64,000 nt of DNA from Gammaproteobacteria bacterium (GTDB lineage: Bacteria > Pseudomonadota > Gammaproteobacteria > SURF-13). This document shows positions 48,996 through 58,631 of the stretch, one piece after another; position 1 is the first letter of the stretch; each line of letters starts with the position of its first letter. The translations under genes and the position numbers were made by a program. Under the pieces are notes generated by a model that did no database searches, was not told the DNA's origin, and saw nothing but the letters and a program-made list of their open reading frames with translations. The stretch is from assembly GCA_030680605.1 (NCBI GenBank), contig JAUXUQ010000010.1, positions 244,588 through 308,587 of the forward strand, given 5' to 3'.

Positions 48996-49378
48996 TGGCA
49001 GCAGTACAGAATGCGCGCGCAGAACGCGGCCAACGTGCCGAAGCCGGGGCCTGCGCCCATTTGCAGCGTCAGGGGTTGCGGCTGGTGGAGCGCAATTACC
49101 GCTGCTCACGGGGCGAGATTGATCTCATCATGCGTGACCAGGAAACGCTGGTGTTTGTGGAAGTGCGTTACCGCGCGAGCAGACGTTTTGGCGGTGCCGC
49201 CGCCAGCGTGGATACACGCAAGCAAGCTCGCTTGATCGCTGCTGCGTTACACTACCTGCAGCAGCATCCGGCTGCAGGCAGACGACCCTGCCGCTTTGAC
49301 GTGATGGCCGTCGTTCCCGGCGAGGGAAGTGCTGCAATGGAGTGTGAATGGATACGGAGTGCCTTTGAGGCGGAATAA
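48995..49378 (+). CDS. yraN: YraN/UPF0102 family protein
   Basis: A 127-residue putative nuclease-fold protein: RGQRAEAGACAHLQRQGLRLVERNYRCSRGEIDLIMRDQETLVFVEVRYR, with the catalytic-like residues E, D and E-V-R/K. Its start overlaps the lpoA stop (TGATG), which suggests coupling. Function not established; position is identical to E. coli. Confidence 0.93.
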   Translation: MAAVQNARAERGQRAEAGACAHLQRQGLRLVERNYRCSRGEIDLIMRDQETLVFVEVRYRASRRFGGAAASVDTRKQARLIAAALHYLQQHPAAGRRPCRFDVMAVVPGEGSAAMECEWIRSAFEAE

Positions 49379-49975
<597 letters not shown>

Positions 49976-49980
49976 AATAT

Positions 49981-50556
49981 ATGTATGTCAGAATTTTAGC
50001 GTGTGTCATGGCGGTGAGCGCCGCTGTGTTGCAGGGTTGTGCGGGAGTGGTGGTGGCGGGCGGAGCCGCGGGTGCCTCAGTGGCGCATGATCAGCGCACG
50101 GCAGGCTCGGTGGTGGAAGACCAGGCGATAGAGTTCAAGGTGGCCAATGTGATCCGGGGCGACCAGGAGCTTAATGAGCAGAGCCATATCAATGTCACCA
50201 GCTACAACGGTCTGGTGCTGTTGAGTGGTGAGACGCCTACCGAAGCCTTGCGCAAACGCGCCGAAGAGCATGCGCGCAATACCCAGAAGGTGAAAAAGGT
50301 CTATAACGAGCTGGTGCTTGCGGCACCCAGTTCGCTGGTTTCACGCAGCGGCGACACGGTGTTGACCGCCAAGGTAAAAACCCGGATGGTGGCCGAGAAG
50401 AACTTCGACGCTACGCGCATCAAGGTGGTGACCGAGAATGGCGTGGTGTATTTGATGGGGCTGGTGCAGCGTGCCACAGCGGCCATCGCCACCCAGATTG
50501 CCAGCGAGACCGGTGGTGTGCAGCGGGTGGTGACGCTGTATGAGTATACGGATTAA
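49981..50556 (+). CDS. dolP: Division/outer-membrane-associated lipoprotein DolP (BON domains)
   Basis: A 191-residue lipoprotein with lipobox VLQGC (C20) and two BON domains (KVANVIRGDQELNEQSHINVTSYNGLVLLSGE and VKTRMVAEKNFDATRIKVVTENGVVYLMG). DolP (YraP) binds the outer membrane and supports envelope integrity. The ATG at 49981 lies 5 bp after the diaA stop. Last gene of its operon. Confidence 0.94.
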   Translation: MYVRILACVMAVSAAVLQGCAGVVVAGGAAGASVAHDQRTAGSVVEDQAIEFKVANVIRGDQELNEQSHINVTSYNGLVLLSGETPTEALRKRAEEHARNTQKVKKVYNELVLAAPSSLVSRSGDTVLTAKVKTRMVAEKNFDATRIKVVTENGVVYLMGLVQRATAAIATQIASETGGVQRVVTLYEYTD

Positions 50557-50622
50557 AACCCGGTTACGAGCCAGGCATCAGGACTTTTCCCGTTACTAGC
50601 CACTCGCCACAAGTAACTGGGG
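50556..50622. repeat. Imperfect inverted repeat between convergent dolP and sspB
   Basis: AACCCGGTTAC near 50556 and GTAACTGGGGTT near 50613 form an imperfect 11-12 bp stem around a 45-base loop, with a third CGTTAC copy between. The sequence GTGGCGAGTGGCTAGTAACG on the minus strand recalls a shorter related stretch after mtnD (36995-37010). A bidirectional terminator or a dispersed repeat are both possible. Confidence 0.3.
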
Positions 50623-51030
50623 TTAAGTCACCAGCTTGAGTTTGGGTTTGCGGGCGGGTGCTGGCGTCCCCTCCGGGGGCGGCGGGGTGCTGCCTTCTTC
50701 GTTGTTGAAGACCATGCCCTGACCGTTTTCCGCAGCATAAATACCCAGTACGGCGGACACGGGTACGCTGATGCCTGTAGCAACGCCGCCGAAACGGGCG
50801 CTGAAGTCGATGCATTCGCTGCCTAGCTGCAGGTCTTGTGCTGCGCGCGGGGCGATATTGAGTACAATGCGACCCTCTTTCACGTACTGCCCCGGCACTC
50901 GTACCCCGGGCGCCGTGGCATTGGCCAGCAAGTGCGGGGTAAGGCCATTATCCACGATCCAGTCATACAGCGCGCGCAACAGGTAAGGTCGACTCGAGGT
51001 CATTGCGGGCGTGGGTGTAGTACTACTCAT
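50623..51030 (-). CDS. sspB: ClpXP adaptor protein SspB
   Basis: Delivers ssrA-tagged proteins to ClpXP. The 135 residues include RPYLLRALYDWIVDNGLTPHLL and IVLNIAPRAAQDLQLGSECIDFSARFGG, the substrate-binding core, and a short basic C-terminus KPKLKLVT that docks to ClpX. Start at 51030; 51003 is possible. Downstream of sspA, 10 bp apart. Confidence 0.95.
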   Translation of the reverse strand: MSSTTPTPAMTSSRPYLLRALYDWIVDNGLTPHLLANATAPGVRVPGQYVKEGRIVLNIAPRAAQDLQLGSECIDFSARFGGVATGISVPVSAVLGIYAAENGQGMVFNNEEGSTPPPPEGTPAPARKPKLKLVT

Positions 51031-51040
51031 GGCGTTTGCA

Positions 51041-51736
51041 TCAAGGTGCGCGCATCTCGCGCTCAGTCTCGGTAAGGCTGGTCTGAAAGGCCTCGCGTGC
51101 AAACAGCCTTTTGCCGTACTGCTCTACCGCCCTGGCCTGGGTGGGGAGATCAACTCCGTAGTACGGCAGGCGCCACAGCAAAGGGGCCAGACTACAGTCC
51201 ACCATGGACATTTCATCGCTCAGGAAAAAAGGCTTTTGCGCAAACAGCGGTGCACTGATTGTCAGGCTCTCGCGCAAGGCCTTGCGTGTGCGCGTCGCCA
51301 GGTGTCGCTCAGGTTTGCCCTCCAGCACTTCCAACAGGCTGTACCAGTCGCGCTCGATCCGGTACAGGATAAGACGCGTACGGGCGCGGGATATCGGGTC
51401 TATGGGCATGAGCGGCGGATGCGGGAAGCGCTCATCCATGTAGTCCATGATGACGGGCGAATGGTAGAGTGTGAGGTCGCGGTCAATCAGCACCGGCAGG
51501 GTATGGTAGGGGTTGAGGCCGGCCAGTTCGGGCGGGGTATTTCCCTCAGTGACAATGATGACCTCCGCGCTGATGTTTTTTTCGTACAGCACGATACGGG
51601 TGCGGTGGCTGTATGGGCAATCAGTCCCGGAGTACAAGGCCATTGAGGAGCGCCGGGTGGGGGCAAGTAGCGTGCGCAGACCGGTGTCGGCCTTGGCCGC
51701 ACGCGTCGTGCGGGAGGGTGCCTTGGGTTTCGTCAT
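51041..51736 (-). CDS. sspA: Stringent starvation protein A (GST-fold)
   Basis: RNA-polymerase-associated glutathione-S-transferase-fold protein. The 231 residues include MALYSGTDCPYSHRTRIVLYEK, NPYHTLPVLIDRDLTLYHSPVIMDYMDERFPHPPL and a helical C-terminal domain. The GGGAG ribosome site is adjacent to the ATG. sspAB is usually downstream of petABC in Beta- and Gammaproteobacteria; here ACIII occupies the other side, divergently. Confidence 0.95.
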   Translation of the reverse strand: MTKPKAPSRTTRAAKADTGLRTLLAPTRRSSMALYSGTDCPYSHRTRIVLYEKNISAEVIIVTEGNTPPELAGLNPYHTLPVLIDRDLTLYHSPVIMDYMDERFPHPPLMPIDPISRARTRLILYRIERDWYSLLEVLEGKPERHLATRTRKALRESLTISAPLFAQKPFFLSDEMSMVDCSLAPLLWRLPYYGVDLPTQARAVEQYGKRLFAREAFQTSLTETEREMRAP

Positions 51737-52281
51737 GCCATGCTCCCGGGTTATGCGCCGGTGGTGCGCGGTTATCTCGTGTCCTAACAGGGCACCCGGT
51801 TAAGGGGTGCGGGACAGGGTTGCCCTAAATGATAGTGCAGTATAGCCCAGAGCGCTTGGCTTTATGTGGGTGTGGCGCGGCATTTTGCGACCGTCTTGAC
51901 ATGCGTTGGGAGCTTTGCTGTAATTGAAAATCTGTCAATAATGATAATGAGTCCCAGATGGTGTGTGAGGCGCTTGACAAGCGGGTGGGTAGGGATGACC
52001 TTGTGGTTCGGGAGTATCAGCTTGGTTGTTGCAGGGCTGCGCAAGTCAGGTTGATGGCATGTGCCCGCGCTGTACGCGGTTGCCGGCAGGGCCGCGGCAC
52101 CATTGAGCTAACAATGCCTGTCGGAGCGGTGCACGAGTCATAGCACCACTGGATCAGGACACACAATTACCCCAGAGAGTTCAGACCGTAACAGCCTTGT
52201 ATGCAGATGACTAGGTATGTCGTCTGAGATCAGGTGTGTACGGTTTTGGCGCAGCAGGATGCAGGAGTGGAGATTTACGCA
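51737..52281. other. 545-bp intergenic region between sspA and actA
   Basis: No convincing gene. Two short frames (51866-52054 and 51958-52143) lack ribosome sites and recognisable sequence. The left part should hold the sspA promoter on the minus strand; the right part holds the ACIII promoter candidate at 51896-51948 and then a leader of about 350 nt. Nothing further is recognised between 51950 and 52281. Confidence 0.6.
51896..51948 (+). promoter_or_regulatory. Candidate sigma-70 promoter with Fur-box-like site for the ACIII operon
   Basis: TTGACA (51896-51901), 17-bp spacer, TGTAAT (51919-51924), then AATAATGATAAT (51937-51948), which contains two hexamers of the Fur consensus GATAATGATAATCATTATC. 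The site would overlap the start point near 51931. Iron control of an operon needing six haems and several Fe-S clusters is plausible. It is inference from motif matches alone. Confidence 0.5.
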
Positions 52282-52914
52282 ATGCGATGGATTCAGTTGA
52301 ATGGAGCAAAAGGTGGGCAGTGGCAGCAAGTGAACGCTGCGCTGTTGATGGCGCTGGCGCTGCTGTGGGTGTTCCCGGCGCAGGCCGAGCCAGGCGTCCC
52401 CGCGAGCATCAAATACCCTGTAGCGCCCGAGGGTAGCCATGCGGGCAAGGATGTGGAGCAGCCGATAGAGTTCCCGCATGATGTCCACACGGCTGTTAAC
52501 AAGATCAACTGTCTTTACTGCCACACCTATGCCCGCCGCAGCAAAGTGGCCGGCATTCCCCCCACCAGCAAGTGCATGGGCTGCCACAACATGATTGCGA
52601 CGGACAAGGAGCGCATTCAAAAGTTGACCGAGTACTGGGAAAAGAAAGAGTCGGTGCCGTGGAAGAAAGTGCACGACATGCCGGATTTCGTGCATTTCAC
52701 GCATGAAAGGCACCTGAAAAAATTCATCTTTGATAATGAAGAGCTGGCAGAGAATATGTCCGTGGACACAGTGGCCCCGGTGTGTGAGGTATGCCACGGC
52801 GATCTGCGTACCATGACGGTGGCCAAGAAGGTCAAACCCCTGACCATGGGCTGGTGCGTGTCCTGTCATGAGGCCAACGGTGGGCCGGGCGACTGCTGGG
52901 CGTGTCATAAATAA
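52282..52914 (+). CDS. actA: Alternative complex III subunit ActA, pentahaem cytochrome c
   Basis: Periplasmic pentahaem c-type cytochrome of alternative complex III, which passes electrons from quinol to downstream cytochromes. The 210 residues have a Sec signal ending in FPAQA and five CxxCH haem motifs at residues 77, 98, 168, 192 and 205. The ATG at 52282 has GGAG 9 nt upstream; an earlier GTG at 52234 adds an atypical extension. First gene of the ACIII operon, 36 bp before actB1. Confidence 0.9.
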   Translation: MRWIQLNGAKGGQWQQVNAALLMALALLWVFPAQAEPGVPASIKYPVAPEGSHAGKDVEQPIEFPHDVHTAVNKINCLYCHTYARRSKVAGIPPTSKCMGCHNMIATDKERIQKLTEYWEKKESVPWKKVHDMPDFVHFTHERHLKKFIFDNEELAENMSVDTVAPVCEVCHGDLRTMTVAKKVKPLTMGWCVSCHEANGGPGDCWACHK

Positions 52915-52950
52915 CTCATCTTTCTGACCTAAATTACGAGCGGCCTTGCC

Positions 52951-55218
52951 ATGAGCGGTAAAGAGATCAAACCCCACACCTCCGATATTGACGCAACCCA
53001 AACTGCGGGTGTCCCGCTGCCGCGTCTCAAGCGCAGGGATTTTCTGAGAATGATGGGTTGGGGCACGGTGGGCGTGACGCTTGCCGGTTGCGATCTGCCA
53101 TCGACCGTGACGCTGGAAGAGGGCGAAGAGACCGTCGTGTCCTATCTGTCCCCGGAGGAGTATGTCATTCCGGGCGTGGGCGTGTGGTATGCCTCGATTT
53201 GTCTTCAATGCCCGGCCGGTTGCGGCATTCATGGTCGGGTGCGTGAGGGTCGTGCGCTCAAGCTGGAGGGCAACCCGGAGTCGCCGGTCAATCGCGGCAA
53301 GCTGTGCCAGATGGGCCAGGCCGGCGTGCAGGCGCATTACAACCCCGACCGCCTGCGCGGGCCGCAGGCGCGCAAGGACGGCAAACTCGTTGATATCAGC
53401 TGGGACGAGGCCTGGCAGCTGCTGGGTGAAAAAGTAGGCGCTGCTACCGATGGCGCGCGGGTGGCCTGGTTCACCGGCACCATCAGCGGACATCAGGCGG
53501 CGCTGGTCGGGGAGCATCTGAGTGCGCTCGGCTCCACCCACCAGTATGCTCACGAAGCCATCAATAACGCGGTTGGCCGCGCGGTCAATCAGGACATGCT
53601 GGGCGAGGCCGCACCGGGTCTGGTGTTCGACAAGGCCAAGCTCATTGTTTCGTTTGGCGCGGACTTCCTCGGCACCTGGGTTTCCCCGGTGCATTTTGCC
53701 ACCGAATACGGCAAGTTCCGCGCCGGTCAGCGCGGTGTGCTGGTGGTGGCCGAACCCAAGATGTCACTCACCGGCGCCAACGCAGATTTGTGGCTGGCCG
53801 TGCGGCCGGGTACCGAAGGTGTGCTGGCGCTGGGTATCGCCCATGTGTTGATGCAGTCCGGCGTAACTGTGCCTGAGGCCGCGCGTGCCGCTGTCGAAGC
53901 CTATGCGCCTGCCAAGGCGGCTGAGATCACCGGCGTTTCCGTGCAGCGCATTGAGCAAATCGCAGCCCTGTTGCAGAAGAACAGCCCCAGCCTGGTGCTG
54001 GCCGGTGCGACGGTAGAGGGCCAGGAGCAGGGTTATCAGGCGGCCTCTGCCATCATGCTGCTGAATATCATGTTGGACAATGTCGGCCAGACCATTGTCG
54101 CGCGCGGGGCGTTCCCCTTCCCGCAACTGGCGCCGCGCCCCGGCAATACCCGCGATCTGGTGGCATTTACCGTAGCGGCCAAGAACAAGGCGCTGGATGT
54201 CGCTATTTTCTGCGGTACCAACCCCGTATACACCGCGCCCGCCGCGCTGGGTTTGACGGAAGGCCTGCAAAATATTCCGTTCAAGGTGGTGTTGGCCCAG
54301 GTGCCGGATGAGACCGCGATGCAGGCGGATCTGCTGTTGCCGGTGGCCTCAACCCTGGAGGATTGGGGCACCCATGTTGCTGAACAACAGGCCGAGCAGG
54401 GTGTTATCACTTTCCAGCAGCCGCTGATGGAAAACCTGTATCCGGGTGTGCCGGGCGTGGGCGATGTGCTGCTCAAGCTGCTCAAGCTGCGCGTTGCCGG
54501 CAATTACGATGCCTTTGCCGATTACTATGCCTACCTGCAGAGCGCTATCGCTGCGCTGCCTGACAGCTACAAGGAGTTCGGTGTCAGCAACCAGCAGATG
54601 TGGGAGCAGACCCTGCAAAAAGGCTTATTGAAAGTAGAGAGCGCAGCCGGCAGCCTGACGACCCGCGTTGGCGCGATCAGTCTGAGCGAGTCCACCACCG
54701 ATGCCGAGTATCCGTTACGCCTGATTCCGTCACCCCGGCTCGGCCTGTGGGACGGACGTCACGCCAATATTCCCTGGCTGCAGGAAGCCCCGGACCAGAT
54801 CAGCAAGGTGGTGTGGGATTCCTGGGCCGAGATTCACCCGACAACTGCCGCCAAGCTCGGCGTGCAAGAGGGCGATGTGCTGGAGATCGCCTCGGCGCAC
54901 GGCAGCCTCAAGGTCAAGGCGTATCTGTTCAAGGGTGTGCACCCGGATGCGATCGCGGTACCACTGGGCCAGGGGCACGACGAGAGCTTCGGCCGGTTTG
55001 CCAGAATGGCCCAGGGCGTGAATCCACTCAAGATCGTAGGTGCTGCCACAGAGGCACACACCGGCGAGCTCGCGTTGTATGGCACGCCAGTGAAGGCGAC
55101 CCGCACTGGCGTGAATGAGCAGCTGGTCAAGGAAGGCTATAACAATATTTCGCAGCGCGGCCAGAAGATGGTGGCGACAATCTCGGCGGACCAGTTCCGG
55201 CGCACGGAAGGAGCGTAA
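52951..55218 (+). CDS. actB1: Alternative complex III subunit ActB1 (molybdopterin-oxidoreductase-like)
   Basis: The 755-residue N-terminal half of ActB as a separate protein. It has a Tat signal RRDFLRMMG (residue 28 on) followed by a lipobox-like LAGC (C47), so it may be a Tat lipoprotein. The [4Fe-4S] motif of molybdopterin oxidoreductases is complete (C84, C87, C91, C119). A molybdopterin-type fold and a C-terminal beta-barrel domain (AEIHPTTAAKLGVQEGDVLEIAS) follow. In ACIII this subunit is a catalytically silent relative lacking the cofactor; whether that holds here cannot be seen. The tat genes lie downstream. Confidence 0.88.
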   Translation: MSGKEIKPHTSDIDATQTAGVPLPRLKRRDFLRMMGWGTVGVTLAGCDLPSTVTLEEGEETVVSYLSPEEYVIPGVGVWYASICLQCPAGCGIHGRVREGRALKLEGNPESPVNRGKLCQMGQAGVQAHYNPDRLRGPQARKDGKLVDISWDEAWQLLGEKVGAATDGARVAWFTGTISGHQAALVGEHLSALGSTHQYAHEAINNAVGRAVNQDMLGEAAPGLVFDKAKLIVSFGADFLGTWVSPVHFATEYGKFRAGQRGVLVVAEPKMSLTGANADLWLAVRPGTEGVLALGIAHVLMQSGVTVPEAARAAVEAYAPAKAAEITGVSVQRIEQIAALLQKNSPSLVLAGATVEGQEQGYQAASAIMLLNIMLDNVGQTIVARGAFPFPQLAPRPGNTRDLVAFTVAAKNKALDVAIFCGTNPVYTAPAALGLTEGLQNIPFKVVLAQVPDETAMQADLLLPVASTLEDWGTHVAEQQAEQGVITFQQPLMENLYPGVPGVGDVLLKLLKLRVAGNYDAFADYYAYLQSAIAALPDSYKEFGVSNQQMWEQTLQKGLLKVESAAGSLTTRVGAISLSESTTDAEYPLRLIPSPRLGLWDGRHANIPWLQEAPDQISKVVWDSWAEIHPTTAAKLGVQEGDVLEIASAHGSLKVKAYLFKGVHPDAIAVPLGQGHDESFGRFARMAQGVNPLKIVGAATEAHTGELALYGTPVKATRTGVNEQLVKEGYNNISQRGQKMVATISADQFRRTEGA

Positions 55219-55221
55219 CGC

Positions 55222-56082
55222 ATGTCCTTTAAGAATATGGTGAGTGACTGGTCGCAATACCGCAAAGGTATCGAGGATGGCGGTTTTCACAACTATGAGC
55301 ACCGCTGGGGTATGGCCATTGATCTCAATGCCTGCATCGGTTGCAATGCCTGCTCCACGGCCTGCTATGCGGAGAACAATCTTGCCGTGGTGGGCAAGGA
55401 TCGCTACTCCAAGGGCCAGTCCATGCACTGGATGCGCATCGAGCGTTACTGGGACGAAGACCAGGCCGCGCGTGAATTTCCGGATCAGGGCGCCAGCTTC
55501 CTGCCCATGCTGTGTCAGCAGTGCGGTGCGGCACCGTGCGAACCGGTGTGCCCGGTGTCGGCCACCTACCACACCCCGGACGGCTTGAATGCGCAGGTCT
55601 ATAACCGCTGCATCGGCTCGCGTTACTGCAACAACAACTGTCCCTACCGCGTACGTTATTTCAACTGGTACTCCTATTACGAATCCTCCTGGCCGGAACC
55701 GCTCAACATGCAGTTGAACCCCGACCTGACGGTGCGTGACAAGGGTGTGATGGAGAAGTGCACGTTCTGTGTGCAGCGCATCCGTGTCGCCAAGGACAAG
55801 GCCAAGATGGACAACCGCAGCCTCAAGGATGGCGAATTTACCACCGCCTGTGCCCAGGCCTGCCCGACCTCGGCCATCCACTTCGGCGACCTGCTGGATC
55901 CGGAGAGCGATGTCAGCACGCTGTGGAACAAGCACCAGGTCACGCGTGTGGATGAGCAAGGCCGTCCGCGCCACAAGCAGAACAAGCAGAACAAAGAGTT
56001 ACGCGGCTACCGGGTCATGGAGGAGCTCAACACCGACCCATCCGTAATGTATCTGGAGCGCGTGCGCGAAACACTGGCGTAA
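55222..56082 (+). CDS. actB2: Alternative complex III subunit ActB2, ferredoxin-like Fe-S protein
   Basis: A 286-residue protein with four Cys groups: CIGCNACSTAC, CQQCGAAPCEPVC, CIGSRYCNNNC and CTFCVQRI...CAQAC. In the third group a Ser replaces one Cys, as expected for the [3Fe-4S] cluster of ActB; the others would bind [4Fe-4S]. Gives the wire between ActC and the haems. In Rhodothermus and Flavobacterium this is the C-terminal part of one ActB chain; here it is a separate gene 3 bp after actB1, without its own signal. Confidence 0.9.
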   Translation: MSFKNMVSDWSQYRKGIEDGGFHNYEHRWGMAIDLNACIGCNACSTACYAENNLAVVGKDRYSKGQSMHWMRIERYWDEDQAAREFPDQGASFLPMLCQQCGAAPCEPVCPVSATYHTPDGLNAQVYNRCIGSRYCNNNCPYRVRYFNWYSYYESSWPEPLNMQLNPDLTVRDKGVMEKCTFCVQRIRVAKDKAKMDNRSLKDGEFTTACAQACPTSAIHFGDLLDPESDVSTLWNKHQVTRVDEQGRPRHKQNKQNKELRGYRVMEELNTDPSVMYLERVRETLA

Positions 56083-56085
56083 GCG

Positions 56086-57531
56086 ATGGCGAATATAGAG
56101 GCAGGCATGAAAGACATGGCAACACACGACCAGGAAAAAGACATTCGGGAAGATTTGCCCTGGAAGCAGATCAATACCGACATACTAAAGAGCCTGGAGA
56201 GTCCGCGACGCGGCTACTGGATTTCGCTCGGGGTATGCATCGGGCTGGTCATGATAGCGGTGGTGGCCGAGATATATCAGTACCGGGAGGGCCTGGGTGT
56301 CGCCCACCTGAATAATCCCCAGATGTGGGGTCTGTATATCGCCACCTTCATCTTCTGGATTGGCATGAGCCATTCGGGAACGCTGCTGTCGGCGATTCTG
56401 CATATCGTGCATGCCGACTGGCGCAAACCGATCTACCGCTTTGCCGAGGCGATGACCACGTTCTCGCTGATGACGGCCGCCATCTTCCCCATTATTCACC
56501 TGGGCCGGGTGTGGAATTTCTACTGGGTCGCGCCCTACGTGCCGGCACGTGGTACCTGGCCCAACTTCCGCTCACCCTTGTCGTGGGACGCGTTCGCCAT
56601 CTTTACCTACCTGACTTCATCGGCCCTGTTCCTGTTTATCGGCATGATTCCCGATTTGGCCATTGCCCGTGACAACACCACCGGCTGGCGCAAGAAATTG
56701 TACACCGCGCTGGCGCTCGGCTGGCGCGGTGACGACCGCCAGTGGCGCGTATTCCGCAAGGTGTACATGCTGATGGCGTGCTTCCTGATTCCGCTCGCGG
56801 TATCGGTGCACTCCATCGTGTCGTCCGACTTTGCCATGTCGATCATGCCCGGCTGGCATGTGACCACCTTCCCGCCCTACTTCGTGGCAGGTGCCTTGTA
56901 TTCCGGCTGCGCGGCGATCATTACGCTGTTCATTCTGCTGCGCTACTACTTCCGCTGGGAAGAGTACATGACGCTGCCGATCATGGAGAAGATCTGCAAG
57001 CTCACCTTTGCCATCGCCATGGTGTGGACCTACCTCAATCTGGTGGAGTTCTCCTCGGTCTGGTACGGCCATGACCAGGTCGCGAAGGATGTGCTGTTGT
57101 ACCGCTTTACCGGCGACTATGCCTTCTGGTTCTGGCTGATGCTGTTCTGCGGCATGGTGGTTCCGTTTGCGCTCGCCTTCCAGCGTCTGCGCGTTCACCT
57201 GCCGACCATGATGGTGGTGTCACTGGTACTCAATTTGGGTATGTGGCTGGAGCGCTGGATGATTGTGTCGCCGACGCTGTCGACTTCCTATGCCCCGTGG
57301 CAGTGGAGTGTGATGTGGCCAAGCATGGTGCAGTGGGGCATTGTACTCGGCAGCTTCGGCTGGTTCGGCATGCTGTTCCTGATATTCGTCAAGATATTCC
57401 CGTCGGTGTCCATGTATGAAGTGAAGGAAATGGTCTATCACCGCAAGCAGGAATCTGCCAAGGGTCGTGCACACGGTGCCGGTGGTGCCGCACCCGCACA
57501 CAGCCCCAGCATGAAGAGGGACGAACAATGA
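56086..57531 (+). CDS. actC: Alternative complex III subunit ActC (NrfD/PsrC-like, quinol-binding)
   Basis: A 481-residue protein with about ten membrane helices of the NrfD/PsrC family, the probable quinol-oxidising subunit. Typical blocks include SHSGTLLSAILHIVHADWRKPIYRFAEAMTTFS and HSIVSSDFAMSIMPGWHVTTFPPYFVAGALYSGCAAI. Starts 3 bp after actB2 and overlaps actD by 4 bp. Confidence 0.93.
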   Translation: MANIEAGMKDMATHDQEKDIREDLPWKQINTDILKSLESPRRGYWISLGVCIGLVMIAVVAEIYQYREGLGVAHLNNPQMWGLYIATFIFWIGMSHSGTLLSAILHIVHADWRKPIYRFAEAMTTFSLMTAAIFPIIHLGRVWNFYWVAPYVPARGTWPNFRSPLSWDAFAIFTYLTSSALFLFIGMIPDLAIARDNTTGWRKKLYTALALGWRGDDRQWRVFRKVYMLMACFLIPLAVSVHSIVSSDFAMSIMPGWHVTTFPPYFVAGALYSGCAAIITLFILLRYYFRWEEYMTLPIMEKICKLTFAIAMVWTYLNLVEFSSVWYGHDQVAKDVLLYRFTGDYAFWFWLMLFCGMVVPFALAFQRLRVHLPTMMVVSLVLNLGMWLERWMIVSPTLSTSYAPWQWSVMWPSMVQWGIVLGSFGWFGMLFLIFVKIFPSVSMYEVKEMVYHRKQESAKGRAHGAGGAAPAHSPSMKRDEQ

Positions 57532-58058
57532 AAAAGACGCGCCGTATACTCGGCCTGTTCGGGGATTTTGAGCAGACTATCGCCACCATAAAGGACATCC
57601 GTGCCGGCAGAATCGCCGGGGTATCGGTGGACGACGTGACCGTGATCTCGCCCATCGAACATCTGGAAGTGGCAGAGGCCTTGGGTGATCGCCCGGTCTA
57701 TGTGCAGCGCTTTACTTTTGTAGGTGCGCTGTTCGGCCTGATCGGCAGCTTTATCTGGATATCGGCGGCACAGGCAACCTTTCTGGTGCAGCCGCAGGGC
57801 GGCAAGCCGGTGATCTCCATGGTGTCGAACTTCGTGCTCAATTACGAAATGCTGATTCTGGGTGGTGTGTTGTTCAGCCTGGCCGGGTTTCTGATAGGTG
57901 CGCGCTTGCCCTCACGTAAAGGTTCGCTCTATAGCGAGAAGGTGAGCCTGGATCAGGTTGGCATAATTATCGAACTGACGGATGCGAGCCTGGAGACGGC
58001 CAAGGGACTGTTCCAGCAGCATAGCGTGCTGGAGATTCGTGAAGAGGTTATCAAATGA
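57528..58058 (+). CDS. actD: Alternative complex III subunit ActD (DUF3341)
   Basis: A 176-residue protein with two membrane helices and an N-terminal cytosolic domain (LGLFGDFEQTIATIKDIRAGRIAGVSVDDVTVISP), the DUF3341 hallmark of ActD. It contributes to the membrane anchor of the complex. Overlaps actC and actE by ATGA. Confidence 0.92.
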   Translation: MKKTRRILGLFGDFEQTIATIKDIRAGRIAGVSVDDVTVISPIEHLEVAEALGDRPVYVQRFTFVGALFGLIGSFIWISAAQATFLVQPQGGKPVISMVSNFVLNYEMLILGGVLFSLAGFLIGARLPSRKGSLYSEKVSLDQVGIIIELTDASLETAKGLFQQHSVLEIREEVIK

Positions 58059-58603
58059 AGCTGCGTTATCTAGTCGTCGCCGTCACTCTGCTGCCCGCGC
58101 TCAGCTATGCCTGGCCGTGGTCGCAGGACATGATGAACCAGCCCAGCATCAAGCCGCAGGAGCTGCCGGCAGAAGGCAAACAGTTGCCGGACTTCGCCAA
58201 GCGTTCGGTGCCGGTGGAGGGCATTCCGACCCAGGTCGCAGATCGGGAGGCGACCAAATCCCTGATCAATCCCATTCACGCCAGCGCCGAGTCAATCAAG
58301 GAGGGCCGGGTGTTGTACAGGATTATCTGCGCCGCCTGCCATGGCCTGACCGGCGAGGCCGACAGCCCGGTGAGCGACAAGATCGGCGCCATCCCGCTGA
58401 CCGACGAATACGTGCAAAAACAACTCACCGAGGGTTGGCTGTTCGGCACCATTACCTACGGCAGTGTCATCATGCCGGCCTACGGGGTGACCCGCGGCCA
58501 GACAGGCTCCAACGATCTGTCCGTGGAGGAGCGCTGGCACGTTGTCAATTACATACGTCATGGGCTGACGCAGGAACCGGCAGCGCAGCACGCCGCCCAA
58601 TAA
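58055..58603 (+). CDS. actE: Alternative complex III subunit ActE, monohaem cytochrome c
   Basis: A 182-residue c-type cytochrome with a Sec signal (ALSYA), the ActE-like N-terminus WPWSQDMMNQPSIKPQE, one CAACH motif (C92, C95, H96) and a probable axial Met in SVIMPAYG. Delivers electrons out of the complex. Overlaps actD by 4 bp. Confidence 0.92.
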   Translation: MKLRYLVVAVTLLPALSYAWPWSQDMMNQPSIKPQELPAEGKQLPDFAKRSVPVEGIPTQVADREATKSLINPIHASAESIKEGRVLYRIICAACHGLTGEADSPVSDKIGAIPLTDEYVQKQLTEGWLFGTITYGSVIMPAYGVTRGQTGSNDLSVEERWHVVNYIRHGLTQEPAAQHAAQ

Positions 58604-58631
58604 ACCAAGCAAGAGCAGGAGTAGCGGTTCC

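Noticed and set aside
51866..52054. Short 62-codon frame upstream of the ACIII operon
   Set aside because: It begins before the candidate promoter, has no ribosome site, no similarity and no signal features; an internal ATG at 51947 gives only 35 codons.
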